DNA of 60,000 nt from the NCBI RefSeq assembly GCF_964340395.1, contig NC_135550.1, positions 12,290,908-12,350,907 of the forward strand, in the 5' to 3' direction. The notes beneath the pieces were generated by a model. That model ran no database searches. It had not been told where the DNA came from and worked only from the letters and a program-made list of their open reading frames with translations. Both the position numbers and the translations under genes were made by a program. Shown piece by piece: positions 1-10,537 of the stretch. Position 1 is the first letter of the stretch. Each line of letters begins with the position of its first letter. The stretch is from Glandiceps talaboti (lineage: Eukaryota; Hemichordata; Enteropneusta; Spengelidae).

Positions 1-228
1 CTCGGCATATGTAATTTCATCATTGAGTTTTCAAGAAGGAAGCCGTGATAAAATTGTTTTTTAAATCAAAAATCAAAAATAAATACCCTATGACCACTTT
101 AAAACCTGAACAGTATTTACACATTGTCTTTAGCAAAGACGAATTCGTTTTGCCATATTGATCACGTGATGAAATTCAACGATTCTTCATCAAGGGGAGT
201 GATAATAGGAACAGCAACACGTCCATAC

Positions 229-630
229 AAATACATACATACATGCATGCATACATACATACATACATACATACGTATACATGCATGCATGCATGCATGC
301 ATGCATGCATACATACATACATACATACATACATACATACATACATTCATCTATCCATCCATCCATCCATACATACACATACATAAATACATACATACAT
401 ACACATACATACATACATACATACACATACATAAATACATACATACATATACATACATACATACATAAATAAATAAATACATACACTCCTTAAACACATA
501 AAAATAAATACATACATACGTACGTACGTACATACATACATACATACATGCATACATACATACATACATACATACATACATACATACATACATACATACA
601 TACACACACACACATACACACATATACATG
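229..630. repeat. (ACAT)n microsatellite complex
   Basis: Long imperfect ACAT/ACAC tetranucleotide tract with an internal (GCAT)n block at about 281-308, (ATCC)n at 350-369, AAAT interruptions around 470-515 and a (TACG)n block at about 517-531. Six-frame open reading (YIHT / MYVC repeats) is an artefact of a 4-bp unit lacking stop codons. Confidence 0.97.
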
Positions 631-2103
631 GGTATTCTCAAAACACCGCATCATACAATTCAATTTTCTCCCAGAAAATACCAATGTAATGCCATTCCAT
701 AATATTCCATGATTCAGACGTTCTACTGTGCAATCATAGACCATGTCGTGATTTTCACAGACGATTATGCAAACAAGGTAGAAATGTTAAGTAATCATTT
801 CGTTTGTTTCCCTGAATTTGAGTGAAACAATTTTCAATAAAAATCTATCATTCAGACAGAATTATAACGTTTGTACTGATAATCGACTATCAAATAACTA
901 TGCAAATAGTTAATATATGAATCAAATAAAATATGCAAATAAGATTGTACTTTCATTTCAGTCCTTTGCAAATAGATAACAATTACTGGTGCTACATTTA
1001 CTATGGAAATATTATCCTCCACATCATAATTTGATAATTGAAATCATTCTTGTATCTGATGTCAAGAATGTAATCTATAAATTGTTACAAATGAACCTTC
1101 TGAAGATGAGTTCATTTATGGGGTTAATTAACGACGTTGTCATTTGGCGCCACCATTCGACATACAAAGAGGAGCGTAAGTTACGTTATTTCTAGTGTTT
1201 TTGTCTTTAAAACTTTAGCGTTTAGTGCTAAAGCCGCACTCGTTACAACTGTGGCACCTAGCTTGTGCCTTGATATGCAATTTCCAGTGAGCATCTATCA
1301 AATATCAAGCATGCCAAACTAATATGGTGATTAATCTAAAAACCATGATTTCGCTCCAGAGTTAAACATGTATAATTTCCGCTTTGTAATAGGTATAATT
1401 ACACAGTAATTTTAATAAGTATCTGAACAATATTTTTAGAGAATATACATCGTTAGTTGCTTGTTGAACAAATGTCCCCGTTGCAGCTAGTGCTGGTTTC
1501 ACTTTCTGTTTTTATTGTTGATTCCAAAAAGGAAGCTTTCCTTCATCGCAAAGAAAATTACTTACCTACCATTATATGCGACAATCATCTTTTAGAACAC
1601 CTCGTTTTCTTATAGCCTTCAGTCATTGGTTTAGGTCGTATCACGTGCTGCTATGGACTATTGATCCATTGTGACCACAATTTGCAGGTAGGGGTAATAG
1701 TCGTGCCCTGTTTTCCCTAGATCAATATTCTTGTAGTTCGGATATATTATCGGGGATTTACTTTGTCTATGGAATGAATGGGTGCCTGAGAATGTGATGT
1801 GTTCTAAAACACTTATCGCGTGGCCTTTTTCGGGCACTAGTAGACATTATATTACCCATCATGCATTTGTGTAGCAACTATTTCCCTCGGCTTTCAGCCT
1901 AAGAAAACAGTTGGTATATAACAACTCTCATGGCAATAGACGTCTGCTAATGCCGTCATAGCCAGGCAGTAAGTGTATAATAGCTACAAGAGGTCAGATT
2001 TACCGACTGATGTTTGAGTGACAGAGATATGGATACTCTCTTCCTTTTGTTATCTCATCGAGAGAAATCGTCAAAAACCAGTATAACATAAACTTCCAGG
2101 GTT
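631..2103. other. AT-rich intergenic, nothing recognised
   Basis: Only short reading frames with no recognisable domain. No RNA gene or repeat structure was seen. Confidence 0.6.
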
Positions 2104-2345
2104 TTGAACACAACACACCCTCACTACCCCCACTCACCAGCATACCACATCACATCACACCACTCCATAATATCTCTCCACACTACACGCCACCACACCA
2201 CACCACACCACACCACCACATCACTCCACACCACACCACACCACTTCACACCACACCACACCACACCACACCACTCTACACGACACGACACGACACGACA
2301 CCACACCACACCACACCACACCACACCACACCACACATCTCCACA
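2104..2345. repeat. (CACCA/CACAC)n pentanucleotide-like array
   Basis: C/A strand-asymmetric array built from CACAC, CACCA and, at 2281-2300, CGACA pentamers. The + strand is almost free of G, and the opposite strand reads GTGTG. Confidence 0.9.
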
Positions 2346-2935
2346 ACACTCCTAATGATATATAAGGCCGGTATAGTTTTATGCCTCTACTTTGACATCT
2401 TTAATTAACTTTAGTTGGAATGTCGTCGGAAATATGTCCTCAATATTCAAAATTTCCGATTTTTATAGAATTTGTTACGAAGTCTAGACCTGAAACATAT
2501 GTGGATGTTTTAATTCCGATGGGAAGCAACTCAAATAATATCAAGTTAGGAAAAGACAGCGACAGAAGGATAAACAGACTGTTGTATCATTCTTAAATTC
2601 CGGTGAGACTAGTTAATTTGGGAACAAGTTGAGTTCCTTTTGTCATAAAGCACTGAAGTAAAACTACTAGTCTGGACTGTATAAAGAATATTCAGATAAA
2701 CTACTTTTTCATCTACAATGCAACATCAGCTTATCAGATGTTCAATTTGATGCATACTGCGCATGTCTCAATGACTGTATGTTCCTCCGGAAAGGCGTAT
2801 GATAACGAATTTCTGACTGCGATACCTTCCATGATCCAGCAAGCAAAATACATTATTTTCCGCTCGGTATTTGTATTTCACATCGTCTATCACCCGTTAT
2901 ACTCTATAGAGTTTTTGTCTTATACTGGGTTGTAG

Positions 2936-3064
2936 GTGGCCGGCGGCCGAGCGGCTAGCTCGTACGCCTCTTACCTTAAGTTTGCAGTCTGGGTTCGAAC
3001 CCGGGTACTCCGGTTTCCTCCTGCTTAAAAACTTGAACAGATTCCTGCTTAAAATACTCCATAC
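2936..3064 (+). repeat. tRNA-derived SINE-like element (class II tRNA-like head)
   Basis: An A-box-like segment GGCCGAGCGGCTAGCTC (about 2945-2961) and a strong B-box GGGTTCGAACCCGGG (2990-3004) are spaced as in a Pol III promoter. They are followed by a C/T-rich stretch (TACTCCGGTTTCCTCCTGC) that resembles the body of many invertebrate tRNA-SINEs. The acceptor stem does not close well, so this is not a functional tRNA. The 3' end runs into a duplicated CCTGCTTAAAA segment and then a hairpin. The SINE family cannot be named from sequence alone. Confidence 0.55.
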
Positions 3065-3092
3065 CTCAGACCACTAAAAAGAGTGGTCTGAG
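3065..3092. repeat. 11-bp perfect hairpin at the end of the SINE-like element
   Basis: CTCAGACCACT (3065-3075) is the exact reverse complement of AGTGGTCTGAG (3082-3092), separated by 6 nt. It sits between the SINE-like tail and the 31-bp minisatellite. Confidence 0.7.
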
Positions 3093-3535
3093 TCCATACT
3101 GTAGTATTCACCCTATCACGCGATATTCCGTACAGACATCGCCTTATCACTCGATACTCCATACAGACATCGCCTTATCACTCGATACTCCATACAGACA
3201 TCGCATTGTCACTCGATACTCCATACAGACATCGCCTTGTCACTCGATACTACATGTATACAGACATCGCCTTATCACTCGATACTCCGTGCAGTCTTCG
3301 TTCTGTCAGTCGATATGAATCTATCACTCGATACTCAGAAAGTCATCGTCCTACTATCACTCGGTACTCCATACAGTCATTGCTCTATCACTCGATACTC
3401 CATACAGTCAACGCCCTATCACTCCATACTCCATACAGTCAACGCCCTATCCCGCGATACTCCGTACAGTCATAGCACTATCACTCGCATACGCCGGTCC
3501 GCAGAGACAATGCCCTATCATTCGATACTCTATAC
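3093..3535. repeat. 31-bp minisatellite (about 14 copies)
   Basis: A tandem array with unit close to TCACTCGATACTCCATACAG followed by ACATCGCCTTA. The units at 3145-3270 are nearly identical; later ones diverge (CAGTCAACGCCCTATC variants). Its core ATACTCCATAC also occurs at 3054-3064 in the tail of the adjacent SINE-like element. Reading frames here are by-products of the repeat. Confidence 0.9.
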
Positions 3536-4404
<869 letters not shown>

Positions 4405-5420
4405 AATATAGGGACGGACGATGGGAGTGCGATGGAAGGCGCGACAGGGAGAGTGAGGCACACGCAGGGGATACTCAGGGAGATAGACTGACAGGGCCTA
4501 TAGGGATGGACTACCGACTCACTAAGCACCGACTGTTTGATATACATAATGACTATCTAAAGGTAACAAGGTGTGATAGGTTTAGCCAAGCAAACAAATT
4601 ACCGTATGATTGACTCAATATCAAGTTCTAAAACAGATATACCGTATATTTAGGATCAATTTCCATAGTGACGATATTTGCGATGAAACACGACATGTGT
4701 TGTCTATCAAATGAAATATGAGAACTAACAGCAATTGCAATGATAAGTGTTTCCTCGGCCGTCGACCTTCACAATTACGACTGAATGAGACTTATAATAT
4801 CAATAAAATAACAATAACAACATATTGGATTTTCCGCTCACAAACATGAATTCGGCTGATGATAAACGAAAAAGTAATAAGAAAATCGAGTTAAAGTCAT
4901 TAATTTTCTCGGCTGTAAATATGAGTACTCATAGCGTAACTGTGCATGCCCCCAATACTTTACTATAATTGCAGGTGAGCGCTCGTTCTCACAAATGAAT
5001 TACGTCATTGTTGGCCATAGAATAGACGAGATATACACTGTACTGATTAAAGGTTTAGAGCCCTAGGTTGGGGGAAAAATGAAGGGCGAATTATTCCAGT
5101 CTAGCAGATTAGTGTAAAGGTTGGAATTAAAAACGTATCGATCGCTCGGAATAACAATATCTGCAATGCACTGCTGCTTGGCAAATTACTTCAAGACTTG
5201 CTACCTTGCATATCTTTATTCGGTTATATTGCTAGCTGGGTGGCTCTGCGCATTAATACCGTCAACTTTGCCCAATAAACCACAGCTTCATTTCAATCTA
5301 TTAACTATAAAAAACATGCTTATTTTATTGCATATATGTATTTTATTTCGATGTAAAATGTTTTACAAATATAGTATTAACATTGCGTAGATTACATAGA
5401 ACGTCAACGCTAAACACTAC
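4405..5420. other. Intergenic, nothing recognised
   Basis: A purine-rich transition follows the GA tract, then ordinary AT-rich DNA. The 89-codon frame at 5121-5390 has no recognisable similarity. Confidence 0.55.
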
Positions 5421-5618
5421 TGTATGTATGTATGTATGTATGTATGTATGTATGTATGTATGTATGTATGTATGTATGTATGTATGTATGTATGTATGTA
5501 TGTATGTGTGTGTATGTATGCGTGTGTGTATGTATGTATGTATGTATGTATGTATGTATGTATGTATGTATGTATGTGTACGTACGTACGTACGTACGTA
5601 CGTACGTACGTATGTATG

Positions 5619-5652
<34 letters not shown>

Positions 5653-5790
5653 TGTATGTATGTATGTATGTATGTATGTATGCTTGTATGTATGCTTGTA
5701 TGTATGTATGTATGTATGTATGTATGTATGTACATGTATGTATGTATGTATGTATGTATGTATGTATGTATGTATGTATGTATGTATGCT
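5421..5790. repeat. (TATG)n microsatellite with embedded (ACGT)n block
   Basis: A 370-bp TATG array with a GTGTGTATG interruption at about 5506-5530, a self-complementary (ACGT)n block at 5579-5611 and GCTTG variants near 5680-5700. All long frames over it are repeat translations. Confidence 0.97.
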
Positions 5791-7135
5791 TGTGTGCAAG
5801 TAAACCATTAGGTGAATCCATTCATTCATTGATTGTGACTGCAGCTCTCACATAAACTGACATTTCCTACTATACATGTTTTTTTTGCACACTGACCCCA
5901 AATGGTGTAAGGTGAATCGCATGTACATGGAAAACAGCTTTCCAACATTGGATTTGTGTAGCTATCACTGGCTTGAACGACGATAATATCAATTCCCGGT
6001 TTCAATTAGGTCTCCTATTCGGTGGGAAAGTAGTTTTAACTAATGAAATTGAATTGAGACATTGAAAAGATTTCAGCTACATTTTCTTCCTTCATGCATT
6101 AACATTCTTCAATGAAGCCATCGGGGCGACCCATTGAATAGCACTTTCAAGTTGTCTACTGACTAAACCTACTATAAGGGCGATAATGGTTTCTTTATTG
6201 TTTAATCTAAAATGCAGCAGTTCATCTGTCTAATAAAGCAGACAGCATTCAGTGCCTGCTTTCTTTGTGAGTGTAAAATGAAAACTAAGCTGATGTATAT
6301 TAAAAAGAAAAAATACTCATATTTCAATTCAATGCTCGCTACTTTATGTATATTTATTGTAGAAACATTAGTTATTAAGGTACCAAAAACACTTGTTTTC
6401 TTCAATTTTCCTTTGCACGAATTTACTATTTGGAGGAAAACTCTCTGGAGAAAAAAAACACACAACGACGGTCCACTTTAAAGTGGGTAGTAGCACGAAA
6501 GCTGCCATGTAAAACAGACTAATAGTACACTTCATAGCGATGTAAAAAGGTATTGCGCTTTAACAAGGTTCTTCGGTTAATAATAAGTAAAGACGTCTTT
6601 CAATTCAAGACTTTGTATTTATATTTGAATATAAACGGTATAGCAATTAAAAAAAAAACCCGCGTCAATGACACTGAAGCACAACCAGCCATTCCTAGTC
6701 AGTTATTTACGAAAACCAAAAAGAGAATTTTTTTTCACCGACCGCTGTGGATACATTTTTAAAGTGTTGCGATCACTCCATATTTCAAATTGTCAAATCT
6801 GCATAAATTATCACCTTCATCTTTTTGATATATGTGCAGTCAACTTTGAAGATGACAATTTTACATACAAATGATATAAATGTCGAGGGCAGATTTCGGT
6901 GAAAAGATAACTAAAAATTTGATATATCAGGTATTGTAGAAAAAAAATATGTAGTCTAATGATTCCTGACTACAAAAACCGTCAAAAACCACACAGACGA
7001 ACAGACAGACCAATTTGATTATCAACGCGATGTCTACATAACCATTACTGTAGAGACAGATAGTATATGGTAAAAAATATCTCACTTGGTGAGAATAACT
7101 TGATACACATGACTCTGTCCTATACTGTTTTACTA
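5791..7135. other. 3' flank of the receptor gene
   Basis: Probably holds the receptor 3'UTR (minus strand). Short frames at 6202-6481, 6553-6762 and 6668-6874 lack any recognised domain. A short GACGAACAGACAGACC stretch occurs near 6998-7013. Confidence 0.5.
6353..6358 (-). terminator. Candidate polyadenylation signal (AATAAA) for the receptor gene
   Basis: On the minus strand this is the first canonical AATAAA after the receptor stop codon, giving a 3'UTR of roughly 780 nt. A second AATAAA lies at 6194-6199. The hexamer is common by chance in AT-rich DNA, so this is only a candidate. Confidence 0.25.
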
Positions 7136-8542
7136 CTACTGTCTATACCTGTTACAGGTCAAAATTTTGATGAACGTTACTCTGAACAGTTCATTGGCGA
7201 AAGCATAGCAAAGAGGGTTGAGGGTACTGTTCATATAACACAGCCAATAACTGAATGAATAGAGTCCAGGGTGGATACAGGTTGGACACCAGCCTATCAC
7301 GATGAAGAACGTACTATAAGGACTCCATGTTACCATGAAGGCGCCAAGAATAAGAGTTAGTGTTTTCATGGCTTTTTTGTCCGCACGTTCATTTTTATCA
7401 ATTTTTGATTTTCTAGATTTTTGTTTGCTGGCAATATTCCAGCGATATCTTTTACCCCGTTTATCTCTGGGGTCTGTTAATGTACATTCTTCTTTATTAC
7501 TGTCGTCATGGTTACCAAGAGTAGTAAGCATACTTGATTGTTCGTGGTTAGCTCGCCTCCCCGACGAAGATGTATCATCACTCGGTTCCAACTCAAAACT
7601 TTCCGCTTCGGTCAGACCTTTCCTCATCGACAAATCGTTGCTGGTGTTGGATGGTGATAAAAATTTGGTTTTCGACGAACAGGACGCACTGTCAGACCGC
7701 TGAGGGCGTTCTTCATTGACGTCATAGCTGCTGCTGTTCGATGGTTTTGCCATGCCTGACGAAGTTGATCCGTGAGCATGGGGTTTAAGGTTATCTGAAC
7801 GAATGATGCAAGATTGTTGTCTGTTTTTCAATTTTCGACTTGCAAGTTGTCTTATGATTCGAAAAATTTGAAAGTATATCAAGAAAAGCACCATCAATGG
7901 CAACCAATAGACTACAACGGTAGATACGGTCACAAACACAGCGTCTTTCATAAAGGGAACTTGACATTGGTTGGGTTCACGTTCAAGACCAGAGAAATAG
8001 GGCCATCCAATGACAGCGATGAAGTACCCAACAAATGGTACTATCCACGTCGGTATAATCATTAAAGTCGCACGACGTAGAGTCATCTTGTTGCGGTAAG
8101 CAGCCGGTCGACTCACCGACCACAGTCTGTCACTACTGATGAGCAACAGGTTCATAACAGATACAGTACAACACGAATAATCTAACGCCAGCCACAAGTC
8201 ACAAACAAATTCGCCCAGCGGCCAATAGCCAACCGTTACGTAAACTGAATATAGTGGCATTGATACGAGACCAATGATAAGATCGGCACAGGCAAGACTG
8301 AATAAGAAGTAGTTACTAGGTTTATGCAGTCGTCTTTCCACGCGAAAGGATTCCAACACCAATACATTACCCCCGGCGGTGAACACGATCCCGGCTGCAG
8401 CCCCGAGACAGATGAACACTAGTGTAACTGGTGTGTGAGGTATGTTAGGTGGTGCACTCCAATCATTTGCTCCCGGACCAGACGTGTCGTTTGACTGGAC
8501 AGCAGCTTCTTCGCTGGCATTCATGAGGATTGTGATATTCAT
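7136..8542 (-). CDS. Muscarinic acetylcholine receptor-like GPCR (divergent), single coding exon, 468 aa
   Basis: Rhodopsin-class seven-helix receptor, expected at the plasma membrane and coupled to G proteins. Numbering from the Met at 8542: N-glycosylation sites at N2, N8 and N18; TM1 with N59; TM2 motif LACADLIIG (81-91, D87); the GYWPLG..CDLWLALDY block (105-122) with C114 and amine-binding D121; DRL at 138-140; TM4 W166; ECL2 C193; TM5 P215; a long hydrophilic third loop (about 232-390); TM6 TWSPY (405-409); an ECL3 CxxC pair (419, 422); TM7 YWLCYMNST (432-440), then NPLCY (442-446). The TM2/TM3 block and the TM7 motif match muscarinic receptors far better than other amine receptors. Length fits the family. 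Oddities: DRL for DRY, Tyr173 where muscarinics have Trp4.57, Ser410 for Asn6.52 and Cys125 for Ser3.36. An in-frame Met 20 codons upstream was not used because a splice acceptor lies between it and this ATG. The coding region is uninterrupted to TAG. Family is confident; the ligand is not. Confidence 0.93.
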   Translation of the reverse strand: MNITILMNASEEAAVQSNDTSGPGANDWSAPPNIPHTPVTLVFICLGAAAGIVFTAGGNVLVLESFRVERRLHKPSNYFLFSLACADLIIGLVSMPLYSVYVTVGYWPLGEFVCDLWLALDYSCCTVSVMNLLLISSDRLWSVSRPAAYRNKMTLRRATLMIIPTWIVPFVGYFIAVIGWPYFSGLEREPNQCQVPFMKDAVFVTVSTVVVYWLPLMVLFLIYFQIFRIIRQLASRKLKNRQQSCIIRSDNLKPHAHGSTSSGMAKPSNSSSYDVNEERPQRSDSASCSSKTKFLSPSNTSNDLSMRKGLTEAESFELEPSDDTSSSGRRANHEQSSMLTTLGNHDDSNKEECTLTDPRDKRGKRYRWNIASKQKSRKSKIDKNERADKKAMKTLTLILGAFMVTWSPYSTFFIVIGWCPTCIHPGLYSFSYWLCYMNSTLNPLCYAFANELFRVTFIKILTCNRYRQ

Positions 8543-8590
8543 CTTTGAAACAAATTCAGTCTGAAAACGATGAAAGAGAAAATGAAAAGA
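8543..8590 (-). promoter_or_regulatory. Putative 5'UTR end and 3' splice acceptor upstream of the receptor ATG
   Basis: Read on the minus strand, a pyrimidine-rich run (about 8584-8563) ends in TTTTCAG at 8567-8561, followed by 18 nt of leader and the ATG at 8542 in a good context (A at -3). This looks like an intron 3' end, so the first exon(s) would be non-coding and lie upstream at higher coordinates. Muscarinic receptor genes commonly have an intronless coding region with introns in the 5'UTR, which agrees. No upstream donor exon or promoter could be identified. Confidence 0.5.
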
Positions 8591-9621
8591 CAATAAATAC
8601 ATAAGCTATGCATGTGCAACACAATGTACTCATGATGAAAACTAATCGACGTTGAAGGAAAAAAATTACATGGATAAATGTCAACGTGTACTCTATTGAT
8701 CACTGTCAAAACACTGCGTCTAATTGTTTGCTAAAAGCACACCTGCAAAATACTATGAGCCGTCATTTTTTTTTTCAATCATGTAGCCGTCTGTACACAT
8801 CCTATTATTCGAACTAAAAGAGATCGCGTAAGGCGACACAGGGAATCGATTCTTATTATAATTAATACAATGGGAAGTTGGATCAGAGTCATTCACACTA
8901 GAACAGTTTTCCCTTTATTAGAAATCGCACTGCGAGTAATGTATGTTATAAGGGAGAGGTTTAACTGCCTGTAGGTGTGGATTAAGTAGCGTCTCGGTTA
9001 TCAAGCCTGGAGGATTACTGAGATAATAATACTGCAAAAAAACCCCCACCCAACAACCTCATCTAACTCCTACGTAAACATTTAGCTAAGAACAGAAGAG
9101 TTGGCAGTTGTTAAGGAGACATACTAAAATAACGCATACAAAATAGTATTGATTTGAAGCGAAAAGACTACCGGCTTATTAGTTAATCTATTGAACGTCA
9201 ATGCTTTCAGGATTTCTAGCGTATTATTTAAAAAAAAAAATATGAACTGTAAAATACATAAACAGCTAGCAGCAGGTCACCGATTATTTTACCGGATTTA
9301 GTGGTGACTATTATCAAACTACGCCTTTGCTACCGCGATGAAGGCATAACAGAATAAAACACGCAAGTCGGCACAAATTCATAGAAAGACAGCATACTGC
9401 TATTTTTATTTTAATGAAGTGACTCCAAGTAATGAAATTATAGCTGTGTTATTGATTATGTTCTGTAATATAGCACCTGGCCTACAAATCGATGATTATG
9501 AGAAATCATACGTATGGACTTCGCATGATTGAAATTGGACATTCATTGGCGTGGAACATCAAAATGGTATTCAACTAAGGTTTTCATAAATGTAAACAGT
9601 AGGTTACTAAAATCAAGTACA

Positions 9622-9623
<2 letters not shown>
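8591..9623. other. 5' flank of the receptor gene, probably intronic
   Basis: Lies upstream of the inferred acceptor on the minus strand. No exon, TATA box or CpG-rich promoter could be distinguished. Confidence 0.4.

Positions 9624-9678
<55 letters not shown>
9624..9678. repeat. (GT)n microsatellite
   Basis: Pure GT run of about 55 bp, with a smaller GT run at about 9752-9769. Confidence 0.95.
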
Positions 9679-9683
<5 letters not shown>

Positions 9684-9989
9684 CCATTCTGCAAACACGC
9701 GTACGTTGTCATGAGAGTTGGTCGCCATTACGTTTTATGTGTTTATGTAGTGGTGTGTGTGTGTGTGTGAACTGAATTAGCAATGAGAGTGAAAACAGAA
9801 CACATAAACGTTACGGTAACATCTTTAAAGAGACACTATTAGCCCTTGAACTTAAGCTTAAATTGTATTTGATGCACTTGTAAAGATGTGAGATGCTGCG
9901 ACAATACATTGCGTGTGGAAATAGAAGATACTCTGTATAGTATGAAATCGACCAATATCATTATCCAGTAATGTCTCAGAGAAATAATA

Positions 9990-10037
9990 CAAACAAACAA
10001 ACAAACAAACAAACAAACAAACAAACAAACAAACAAA
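9990..10037. repeat. (AAAC)n microsatellite
   Basis: Twelve perfect AAAC/ACAA tetramers. Confidence 0.95.
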
Positions 10038-10083
10038 CATACTATAATACTGTAACATTTTGGGTCGAACTTATAATGTAACA

Positions 10084-10537
10084 GGAGAAATGAAGATACC
10101 TTGGTGTTTCACTCATGGGACACAATGTTTTTCTTACACACATTCAGACAAAATCGAAAGCAAAGAGACAATTACAGAGGTGCCATACACAGCGGGAGTG
10201 TGCAAGTACACACATTACCGCATTGATGCTACTATACTAAAACCGTCAAGTCCATGTGTAATTGTTTTCAGCAGACCGAACCTGTTTCTACTGCACTGTA
10301 AAATAATACAAAATGCTTTCATCACTTTTCAATGTAATTGGGTAAAGGATTTTGCTGTGTGCTGTTTCTCTGTTATTGTTAATCTTGTCATGAGTTGAAA
10401 TGTGTTAAACTTATCTCTGTGTTCAAAAATATCATATCCATTGGCGCCTATGCACTGTAGTTGGCCTGATACTACTTTTATCAACGAATTCATATCATGT
10501 CCCATGAGTGAAACACCAAGGCAGCTTCATTTTCCCT
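10084..10537. mobile_element. Possible MITE: inverted repeat with a 24-bp perfect core
   Basis: The core CCTTGGTGTTTCACTCATGG plus GACA at 10099-10122 is repeated as its exact reverse complement at 10498-10521, with weaker similarity extending about 14 bp outward (AAATGAAG). Total span is about 454 bp with no coding capacity beyond a chance 112-codon frame. A similar motif, GGTGTTTCACTTAGGGACAC, occurs alone near 49117-49136. Target duplications are not obvious. Confidence 0.5.

Noticed and set aside
3093-3535. Possible CRISPR-like array (31-bp repeated units)
   Set aside because: Units are contiguous with no unique spacers, and the DNA is eukaryotic; it is a minisatellite.
5343-5855. Long frames on both strands rich in MYVC / YIHT
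   Set aside because: They are translations of a (TATG)n array in several frames; the same applies at 124-744, 16834-17296 and 23019-23204.
7335-8065. Plus-strand frames of 122 and 83 codons
   Set aside because: Antisense shadows of the receptor coding region.
7136-8542. Histamine H3-type receptor identity, suggested by Cys3.36/Thr3.37
   Set aside because: TM5 has Val at 5.46 instead of the H3 Glu, and the TM2/TM3 block, ECL3 CxxC and TM7 YWLCY motif are muscarinic.
8543-8602. Twenty extra N-terminal residues for the receptor
   Set aside because: A splice acceptor lies between the upstream Met and the preferred start, and the extension resembles translated intron.
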